From assembly GCA_015657535.1 (NCBI GenBank), contig JADHZB010001862.1:24642-45497 (forward strand): a DNA stretch of 20,856 nt. The letters are read 5' to 3'. The notes beneath the pieces are model-generated. The model had not been told where the DNA came from. It made no database searches and saw only the letters and a program-made list of their open reading frames with translations. A program made the position numbers and the translations under genes. The DNA comes from Nephromyces sp. MM_2019 (Eukaryota; Apicomplexa; Aconoidasida; Nephromycida). Positions 10,260-18,655 of this stretch are shown here, one piece after another (positions within the stretch are counted from its first letter, which is position 1; every line of letters starts with the position of its first letter).

Positions 10260-13200
10260 ATGGAGGATGATATGAATCTCGTCTTTGAGACTTCAGAAGA
10301 ATGTAAGGCGGTGCCTCATTTTGAAGAAATGGGAATAAAGGAGGATTTGATGAGGGGAATTCATCTCTATGGCTTTGAGAGGCCTTCAGCAGTACAGCAA
10401 AGAGCCATCATCCCTATACTTAAGGGTAGAGATGTGATTGTTCAAAGTCAGTCGGGAACTGGAAAAACTTGTGTGTTCTGTGTGGGGGCTTTAAACTGCA
10501 TCAAAGTAGTGTCAAGAGATCCGCAGATTTTGATTCTATCTCCTACAAGGTAAGGAGGGGAAAAGGGGAAGAAAATTTTGTGTGTGGGGGGGTGTTGATA
10601 TACTTGATTGAGTAGGTTTGGGTTTTATGCGTTGGAAATGGTGTGTGTTTGGGGGTGTGTGGGTGTGGAGAAAACGTTATGTATCGGTGTGTGATGTGTT
10701 GGTGTGTGATGTGTTTGTGCGTGATATTTGTTTTGTTTATTACGTCGGTGTGCTCCATGTGATGTGTGTGCTCTTGCTGTGCTACCTACTCTTCCTGCTA
10801 TATCATCTCTTCGACTCACCCTACACCAGTTGCTATTTCGACTTCCTCTTTATAAGCCCCTCTTCTCCACCCAAACAACCACTTCATTTCCCCTTTCCAG
10901 TCCACACACACACACACCTCACATCTATGACACCCCTCATGCTTCCTCCTCCACGCATGTTTCGCAGAGAATTGGCCGAGCAGAGTCAAAAGGTTTGCCT
11001 AGGACTAGGAGAGTTTCTTCCTGCTCAAGTTCATGCCTGTATAGGAGGAAGGAAGGTTGGGGATGATATCAAAGTGTTGGAGGCTGGTGTCCACGTAGTA
11101 AGTGGAACGCCTGGCAGGGTTTTCCACATGATTCAGCTGAGGCATCTGAGCACGAAGGAGATCAAAATGCTGGTTATCGATGAGGCTGATGAAATGCTCA
11201 ATAGAGGTTTTAAAGAGCAGGTATCAGGGGGGGTTTTGGGTGGTAATTTCGTCGTTGTGTGCTTGGGGGGGTGTTTTTGTGTGCGGAAGGGGATTTTGTG
11301 TGTGGAGGGGTTTTGTGGGTGGACGGTCTCTCTTGGTTGAATTGGTTATCCAGATTAATCGTGTGAAGTGTATTGCCAGGATATGTTTATGTGTGAGTGG
11401 GGTAAAATAGAGGTAGAACCTAGATTAGTGTGTATATGTGTGGGGGCGGGGTGGGTGTGTGGGTGGGTGTTTTGTGCGTGTACATGGGTGTGCGGAGGTG
11501 TATGAGGATGTGTATGTGTTTGCGTGTATATACATAGACGCAGACGCATGGCCGTGCACGTGCATTCGCAAGCACAGGCACATATACCATTGCATCCTAT
11601 AACTATGCGATTGCACACACAAATACACCTGCACTCTTGAAAATGCACACATACGCCGTCATACGCTACCATATCATATGATCAGCAACAAATGTATGCA
11701 CACATACACACACACAGCAATCTTTTTCTTCTACCCTTTTTTTTGTATATACTAAGTATTGCTCTATCGAATGTGTGATATTGTTGTGTGAGTAGGTATA
11801 TGATATTTATCGATATCTACCTCCGAATACCCAAGTGGTGCTGGTTTCAGCTACTATGCCTCATGAAGTACTTGAGATGACTAGAAAGGTGAGTATGTGG
11901 TTTCGTAATTGATATGCAGAGATTTTTCTGAGTGTACTTACAGCTACTCGAAAGCTTCTGTTCTGGCACAGTTTGTTTGGAGTCTTCTAGAGAGTAGATG
12001 CAGTTGTGCATTACTCTGTGCGTGGTTTTTACCATTTTTTGATGTCTTCTAGAGAATGAACTTATTGGTACAAATTACTACTCTTCGCGTGTTTGTGTGT
12101 TTACATTTATGTCCTTTTCCAACTCTTCTAGAGAGCAAACTCCATTCACAAAGTGTTGCTCTTTGTGTGTATATAATGTGTGTGTGTGTATGTCAACCGA
12201 AGTCACGAGCTTGCATTAGAAGTCAAGGTTTGCGTCCACTCTATCATCTCAATAGAATTCACTTTTTTCCACCCCTAACTTCGGAGCTGCTTCTCCTTCA
12301 CTGTATGTGTGTGTGTTTATTCCCTACGTCTATCCATCTATCATAGTCTCTGTTTAAATCGAACACCTTGAAGCCTTCACTTGCCTCCTTCGCTGTTTTT
12401 CGACATCTTTAAGCCTTCAGTACACAGGCGCACGTAGTTTATCGGAACGTTGGGCAACCGCAAGCTTGAATGCCTCTGAGGGTCTTCTGCTTCATTTTCA
12501 TCTTAATAGCTCTACTTTTGCCTAGATAATAGAGCAAGAAACCTTTCGTTTCTTCTTCCTTTATGCTACCAGAATCTACTCATTTAAGGTGTTTTTTTTA
12601 GCTCATTAGGCCCTCTAAGATTACTCTGTAAGCTGATTTTTGATTGTATTAGAGTTTACCCTCTGAAGGTACATCCTCTTGCTTCAGTATATACTGTGAA
12701 GCTTCATTTTCCAACCTTTTATGCTCTCACAAATTCCTTCCTGAAAAATTGAAGATTCTCCCTATTGGTCCAAAAGAGGGTTTTGCTGAGCGAAAGACCC
12801 TCCTGAATATATACTCTCTACAATTGTAGAACCTAACCACCAGCGTAGTACCTTGAAGTAATCTCGCTTTCAAATATCGGCTGCTGTGGTTATTACCTTT
12901 GAATAGAGTGGTTTTAAGTACTCCATCTATGAGTATTTTTGCACATACACGCTAAAGAAGCACCACCATAGAGCTCTCTATTGATTATGTAGGCTGTAGA
13001 AGCCCCAAAAAAAGCACAACTTCCAGGCTTTCTACCCTCAATAATATCCGCCCAAAACCCCACCATACAGCTCTCTGCCCACAACACACCCTCATTATTA
13101 CCCCCAAAAGAGCGTGCCACCACCACTCTCTGTACCCCCCAAACAACCTTCCAAACATCCCACACCAGTCTCTACCCCCACTCCAGCCCCCAGACACCCC

Positions 13201-15787
13201 CAACCACCACTCTCTCTACCCCCCCTAGAACCCCCCGAACACCCCCCCTACCACACTCTACTCCCCACACCACCCCCCAAACAGCTTCTCGCTTAACCTT
13301 TTTCTCAGTTTATGAATAATCCGTTTCAAGTACTGGTCAAGCGTGATGAGCTCACTCTTGAAGGTATTCGACAGTTTTTCGTGGCAGTTGAAAGAGAACA
13401 GTGGAAATACGATACTCTCACTGATCTTTACGATACCTTAACTGTAACTCAAGCAGTGATATTCTGTAATACTAAGACGAAGGTGGAATGGCTAGCGAAG
13501 AAGATGCAGGAAAGTAATTTTACGGTATGTGAAAAGCTTTTGAGAAGGAGAAGGGTGTGGGATTGATTATAGCCTTTTTTGGGAGGGAGAGATTTGGAGT
13601 GAAGAGAGTAGGATAATGATGGGGAATATGTATGTTGAAGAATGGGTGATAGGAAGAAGGGATTATGAAGTGATGTGTATGTCTATTTAGGGAGTCCAGA
13701 AGGTATTTTATGGGGGGCATGGGTGATTAATGAAGTTTTGGGGTGGGGAGATGAGTAGGTGGGAGCTTAGTTTTGTGTGTGCTGGCATCCTCATGGGCAC
13801 CATGGGTATTTTGTTAAGTTTTGCCCTTCTGAGATGCGTTGGTTGAAGCGTTACTGCGTATATGTGCTTCTAATGGTTATTTTTTTACTTCTTGACTATA
13901 TGATAGTGTATGAAGGCTCGATTTGTTTCTTCTATTAGTGATTACCCTGTATGCTGAGGACTTCTATGTTGTCTTGCAGGCTGTGGCAGTGTGTGTCTGT
14001 GCCGAAATTGCTCTTTTACGTACAAGTCTAATCTGAACTCTTTCTTTCTTGCGACTCGTTAGATATGTATAATGCTTGAATTACGCTAAAAAGTGCTGTT
14101 GATGAATTAAAATGACTAATTTTTTCCGTCTATCCGAATAATCTGGTAAAAAATAGTGTTTTCACCTCTCATCTCCAGTGTAGCTACACTTTGCTTTGCC
14201 TTCACTTCATCCTTTCTATACATATTGTATGTGTGTCTAGGTGAGTCGTATCCATGGCGATATGCCTCAGAAGGAGAGGGATGAAATCATGAGTCACTTT
14301 AGGAATGGAAATTCACGGGTTCTTATCGCTACTGATGTATGGGGGCGTGGGCTGGATGTGCAGCAGGTAAGGCAAAGGTTGGAAGGCTTTTCTTCTGTGA
14401 AAAATTGAATCTTTTAATAGCTGTAGTCCACGTAAATTAAGCGAATGCAGCAAAGATGTGTGTTATTTGTATTTTCAAGTCTTTTTCCTTTCATACTGAG
14501 GTTGTTTGCCGAGAAAGCGCTAGATTTAAAACATTTTGTTATACCAAGTATGTGTGTGCGTATGAAATTTGGAAGAGCTTTTTTTGGTGCTGAATTTTTG
14601 TGTTGTGTTAGTAATTGGCCTCTACCTGGATGACCGGGATCGTATGAGTGTGAATGTGACGTGTTTGAAGTTAAAATATGATGTTTTTTCTGAACCTAAT
14701 GCGAAAGTGTTTTAGGCAATGTATGTACTTTTTTTTATTATGTGCATCTTGCTCTTCGTCTATCTTCAATTTTGCTTTGATATGTATGGGCGTGCGTGTG
14801 TGTGGATGTGCATATTTGTGGGTATGGGTATGTGTGGATATACGTGGGTATGTATGGGTGTGCTTCACTTTGGGAGTAAAAACCCGAAATTCCAGGCAGA
14901 TGGCAACTCTACTTGCTGTTTTGTGTTATATTCTTGTCTTGTGTATTTTTTTCCCCCTTCTTCCAGGTTTCAATGGTTATCAACTATGATCTTCCCAATA
15001 ACAGAGAGCTGTACATACACCGTATAGGAAGATCTGGGCGTTATGGAAGGAGAGGAGTTGCTATAAATCTTGTGAAGGTATTTTTGTTTCTTTGGGCTTG
15101 ATTTTCAAGTTCTTTATCAGTAAATTTTCCAATTCAATTGTTGAAACCTAGCTCTGCTTAGCTTTTGGAGATGCCAGCTTTCCTTCTTGGCTATCCTTTG
15201 CCACTTGGGGCCTGTTTTAAACTTTTCTTGTCGAATTCTTGTTTTGTTCGTGAAAAGTGAGTTTTGCTATTTTTTGTGAATTTAAGTGTTTTTCCCACTT
15301 TTGGATGTGAGATGGAGAACCACTGCCTTTTCTTTTTAATAATTTTGAAATTTCCACTGTTTTCTTGTCTTTTCCTGCTTTAGATTGCCTAGCCTTGACT
15401 TGTAATTTTTCAACTCCTTAAGTTTTCATTCACTTAGACCGTCGTCTCTCATAATTATATTCCTACTATTCCTCTTTTTTTATGATTGAATGAGAGTATC
15501 TCTCCTTAGATTGATGGTGAAATACCTACCGAGGCATCGTACCATGCTAGTCGCTGCTGCGAAAACAATAACTCGCTCACTGCTTGAGTTCGGCGCATCG
15601 AATCTGCACACGCTTTATAATGTGTCTAAATAATTGCTTCTTTCGTCACAAGCCTTTATGTGCTTAGATTTATGGTAATTTCATCGTTTGACTGCAGGCC
15701 GATGATATAAGAATACTTCGGGATATTGAGCAGTACTACTCCACGCAGATTGATGAGATGCCAATGAACGTAGGAGACCTTATATAG
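10260..15787 (+). CDS. eIF4A-III / Fal1 DEAD-box RNA helicase, complete, seven exons
   Basis: ATP-dependent RNA helicase that forms the core of the exon junction complex and acts in splicing and mRNA surveillance. Exons: 10260-10549, 10968-11220, 11796-11888, 13309-13524, 14241-14366, 14967-15077, 15698-15787. All introns are GT-AG, the first phase 2 and the rest phase 0. They join into 392 aa, close to the 399-411 of yeast Fal1 and human eIF4A3. Motifs: Q motif [11 protein letters not shown] (39-49), I SQSGTGKT (63-70), Ia SPTRELA (94-100), Ib TPGR (144-147), II DEAD (168-171), III SAT (199-201), IV VIFCNT (within exon 4), [10 protein letters not shown] (315-323), [10 protein letters not shown] (344-351). 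The C-terminus [17 protein letters not shown] is the eIF4A-III signature. The ATG has A at -3 and G at +4, with an in-frame TAA at 10212 and no ATG between. Every motif is intact, so this should be functional. Confidence 0.97.
10550..10967 (+). other. EIF4A3 intron 1, TG-rich start and CA/CT-rich end
   Basis: 418-nt phase-2 intron (AG|GTAAGG ... TTTCGCAG|A). The first 200 nt is TG/G-rich, and a CA tract lies at about 10903-10922 near the acceptor. An open frame at 10618-11340 runs from this intron through exon 2; only its exon 2 part is coding. Confidence 0.85.
11221..11795 (+). other. EIF4A3 intron 2 with TG arm and CA arm
   Basis: 575-nt phase-0 intron, GTATCA to GAGTAG. The 5' half to about 11530 is TG/G-rich and the 3' half from about 11570 to 11720 is CA-rich, so the intron is largely self-complementary. 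An exact 11-bp pairing is 11509-11519 with 11700-11710. Confidence 0.85.
11983..12134. repeat. Three dispersed copies of TCTTCTAGAGA
   Basis: Exact copies at 11983-11993, 12045-12055 and 12124-12134, spaced 62 and 79 nt apart in intron 3 of EIF4A3. The inner TCTAGA is palindromic, and each copy contains a TTCTAG that resembles a 3' splice site. Confidence 0.9.
13055..13285. repeat. C-rich degenerate repeat
   Basis: Degenerate units of the type ACCACTCTCTNTACCCCCC recur, together with C4-C7 runs, up to about 25 nt before exon 4. C runs of 7, 6, 7, 4 and 6 lie at 13219-13225, 13231-13236, 13242-13248, 13263-13266 and 13273-13278. Confidence 0.8.
13525..14240 (+). other. EIF4A3 intron 4, purine-rich start
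   Basis: 716-nt phase-0 intron, GTATGT to TGTCTAG. The first 230 nt is unusually G/A-rich, the complement in character of the C-rich tract before exon 4. Confidence 0.85.
14785..14870. repeat. Interrupted TG/TGGG tract in EIF4A3 intron 5
   Basis: Repeats of tgtg, tggg and tatgggtatg near the 3' part of the 14367-14966 intron. Frames open in this tract are simple-sequence artefacts. Confidence 0.8.
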
Positions 15788-16721
15788 ATCACTCTATACT
15801 TTGGAACTGGTTTTTTAATCTCCACTTTAAGTAAAAAAGGTTTATTAGTGTGCTATGCCTTTGTGGAGCAATTTGTTTATGTATTGGCTGGGGTTCTCTT
15901 ATGAAAGTGCAGCAAGACGATGCATTTTTGGACTCCTGGATAGTACACACACAGTCACTTGTATACACAAAAAAATCGCGTATACCCACATAAAGTCAAT
16001 TGTACACACACAAAGTCACGAAGTATCTCTTCTAGACTCACACCAAGTACATATTGCCCATGGATAAACCGACAGTAACTGCTACATATGTGTTCTAGTG
16101 AACTGCGCGGCTCACATCAACACACACGATCCCTCATGTGCATGCACGCTGTTTCTATCACTTATTGGACCCCCGTAAAGGCAAAAAGTATAGTGAAGAT
16201 ATCGTTGAACTTTTGTGTCAAATCAAAAAAACTGAAACTGTCGTTGAACTTTTCCTCCCTGCGGTGTGCCAAATCAAAAACGCTGGAAGTTACCATTGGC
16301 TGATATTACCATCCATTTTTCTTACCCAAAAGTAATAGGAATTTGGTATGCATAAGCAGTCACCTCTCATTTAGGCATAAAACATGTATAATGTCGATGC
16401 AGAAAAAATTAAGTTTACTGTTTTGCTACTGAACTATGGTGCTAGATATATAGTAACAGGGCTAATGGCACTATTTAATGTTTTCGGAACTTTAGGAAAG
16501 TACGGCTAGCAGCTCATAGCAGCTAACGTCGATAGCACTTTTGGCTCCTAGCTGTAGTTGGATGTGTCTGCTTTGTCACCTACAAATACCGGCTGCTGGC
16601 AATATAGAAGAGAGTCGTAATATTTATAGAATTAAGGTGTTGCACGCATACGCACTCCAGTAGGAACGAAAGTAGTGGCATAGTGTAAGAAGGATTAGTT
16701 TACCGTATAATATAGAAGGAA
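15788..16721. other. 3' flank of EIF4A3 gene with CA tract and a direct repeat
   Basis: No gene is seen. The stretch includes the presumed 3' UTR and CA runs at about 15945-16015 with gtcac spacers. A direct repeat starts TCGTTGAACTTTT at 16202-16214 and 16241-16253, each copy followed by a CAAATCAAAAA block. From about 16400 on the microsatellites stop and base composition becomes more even. Confidence 0.6.
16202..16285. repeat. Imperfect direct repeat, two copies
   Basis: Copy 1 starts at 16202 and copy 2 at 16241. Both have TCGTTGAACTTTT followed by GTGT..CAAATCAAAAA, with about 10 extra bases in copy 2. The + frame across it gives two similar VEL..CQIK peptides. Confidence 0.7.
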
Positions 16722-18300
16722 CTATTTCGTGTGCTTGCGCGTGTACTGGAGAGTGTGAAAGTGAAGTTTATACAAAATGTGGCAGCCTCTTAAGGTGTTG
16801 CTCGGGGTGGTGTTTTTTTTCGGGATGGGTGGGCTGCAAATCTGCTGGTACAAGGCTGCCGTCATTGCATCTGCTGCCGCTTTTCTGCCATATGTATGGC
16901 TGAGTAGTATTGCCTAGTGTTTGTATGACTTTATCATCCTGCTGGACTGGAAACGCCGTCCATATTTACTAAAGCTGTCTCATTCCCAAGCATTTGCCAT
17001 AATTCTTCTGTAATACGGGGTATCAAAGGATTTAGTAAATTGTTTTTTGTCTAAAATTGAATTAGGATATTGTAGTAATCAATAGTATTTTGAGTCATAG
17101 AAGGAACATATCTAGTACACAGAATTAAACCATCAGTACACGTTTTTAGCGGAGTCTTCTTCATAAAATAAAGCACACAGGTACTCCGATGTAGAGATCC
17201 ATCGGTAGATTTGTGGTATGCTTAGGTTGCCCGGATGTCAGCCGGGGTTCGCACGCTAAGAATCTTCCCGAGCCCGTGAGAAATATTTATCTGAAGCGTC
17301 ATGCCCCCTTTTGTATTTCAAGCAAAACCAAAACTTATAAGCATTTTCTAAGGTAGTAACTCCCCCCAAGGGTTCTTTAGTATCCAAAGGTAGGAGCGTA
17401 ATATAATCAGCTGAATATTGCAGAACAAGCGGATTGAGGGAAGATCGTGGTTGACTTTTAGGGTGACTGCAGCGTGTTATTTATATACAGAAGTTAGATG
17501 TTAAGGGATGGAACGTGTGGTATGTCGTCAGGCAGAGCGTTATAAAGTCTCTGTGTAAGACCGTTACCCAGCCTTTAAATTTCTGTGCAGAGTACCTCTT
17601 ATTTTGTGCGGAATACCTCTGATTCTCTGCAGACTACCCGCTCTTCTCTGCATACATCAGTTCAAGGGTTCCAGTACTGCAACCAGAAGCTGCTGCTTTA
17701 TCGCTGAGGCTCAGCCTGAGACAGGAAATGTAGAAGCTACTAAACTGCTCACTTTCTTCTTTCGTGTCGTTTTGTGCATCACGAGGAATGCCACTCAAGC
17801 TCGAAATTTTGTTACTCCTAAAGATGCTCGTGCCGAGCTGTATTTCCTTTTTAAAGCCGGCAGCACGTGTTACTGAGGTGTCTTGCAGTTCTTGCTAATT
17901 GTATTAATAGAGATGGTAAAGCTTTTCCACTGCGTGCTGGCTGATAAGGCCTCTACCTACAACGACAATCTATCTTTTCATATGCTCAATTTTCATCAAA
18001 GAAGTTTTTCATTTTACCACAATGAACCCCTATGCGCGCTGACAACACATGTCTGTTTCTGAGGTAGCCCGTGATTGCCAAGCACATACTGCTACTTTCT
18101 GTAAGAGGCCACAGCTATTTTTTTCAGCCAATTAATTTGCCGCCCTCAGGGCCCCTCCGCCCTCTTTTGAGCTCCTCGTAGATAAAACAATCCCCTATGG
18201 GATGTAAATCTTGCAAATTTGTCTAAAAAGCGTAGGAATCCTGCGCGTAGTAATATACCTGACCACACAGCAAAGGGAGTAGTTCAACGTGCCGCTGAAA
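16722..18300 (-). pseudogene. Decayed bacterial-type leucyl-tRNA synthetase
   Basis: Reading the - strand from high to low coordinates, LeuRS landmarks appear in order. HIGH region: LLPLLCGQVYYYAQDSYAF and then LHPIGDCF (18300 to about 18185). Probable editing-domain flank: KMKNFF (about 18018). Open frame 17879-17634, ending SGCSTGT, like the GxFTG part of CP1. Open frame 17480-17256: a KMSKS remnant HPKSQ, LQYSADYITLL (family YGADTLRLY), PL.TKEP and LENAYKF (family EGAYRF). Then QNTIDYYNILIQF, stop, NPLIPRITEELWQMLGN (17050-16995). C-terminal frame 16913-16722: LLSHTYGRKAAADA (family QVNGK.R..ADA). HIGH and KMSKS are both destroyed, stops and frameshifts intervene, and about 1 kb of the usual 2.6 kb is missing. 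No intron-sized gap is obvious, which suits a retrocopy or an inserted organellar or bacterial gene. Each piece is weak alone; the order is the evidence. Confidence 0.6.
17581..17655. repeat. Degenerate tandem repeat, period about 21 bp
   Basis: About three and a half units of the form TTCTNTGCAGANTACCTCT, the last ending CTCTGCATAC. It lies between the CP1 and KMSKS remnants of the LeuRS pseudogene, where several hundred bases of the gene are missing. Confidence 0.6.
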
Positions 18301-18655
18301 TAGCGCATCTTCTATGCCCTCTGCGCTCTTAGTCATTCACTGTGAATAAGCGAAGCAAATGGAGCTCATCCAAGCAAAAGCGCCATGGAAAGCTCCCGAA
18401 TCCTTTCGGAAAGTGAAGCGGTAAACACCGTCTAGAGAAAATACCTAGGACTTGAGTTGTTCAAATATTGTCAACAGAGCATACGGGCTTAACAATCGGC
18501 TACTTGATGAGTTACCATCCAGTTAGACTTGGTTCAAAATAATTTAGAAGAAAGAGATGGCCAAGTGTGGATGATCCGCCTCATTTTTCAAAGAGGGCAT
18601 GTAAAATAGTAGGCACTTCGTGTACGACTGCACAACTTCTTGAGCGCTTTAAACG

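Larger units (their letters stand above)
11889..13308 (+). other. EIF4A3 intron 3, longest intron
   Basis: 1,420-nt phase-0 intron, GTGAGT to TTTCTCAG. It contains the 11-mer TCTTCTAGAGA three times near its 5' end and a C-rich degenerate repeat in its last 250 nt. No nested gene or snoRNA-like boxes were recognised. Confidence 0.85.

Noticed and set aside
10618..11340. A 240-residue + frame
   Set aside because: It spans intron 1, exon 2 and the start of intron 2 of EIF4A3. Only 10968-11220 is coding; the rest is TG-rich intron.
16934..17050. Valyl- or isoleucyl-tRNA synthetase as the source of PRITEELWQ
   Set aside because: ValRS has a similar block, but the PL..KEP...LENAYKF segment and the LHPIG-DCF and C-terminal blocks fit LeuRS better.
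17189..17224. Minus-strand peptide NLPMDLYIG, resembling the LeuRS PVDxYIGG motif
   Set aside because: It would lie after KMSKS in reading order, whereas the true motif precedes KMSKS, and it is in a different frame from the flanking remnants. Probably coincidence.
17604..17876. A 90-residue + frame
   Set aside because: It is antisense to the CP1 part of the LeuRS relic, which has an equally open minus frame (17879-17634) with family-like content.
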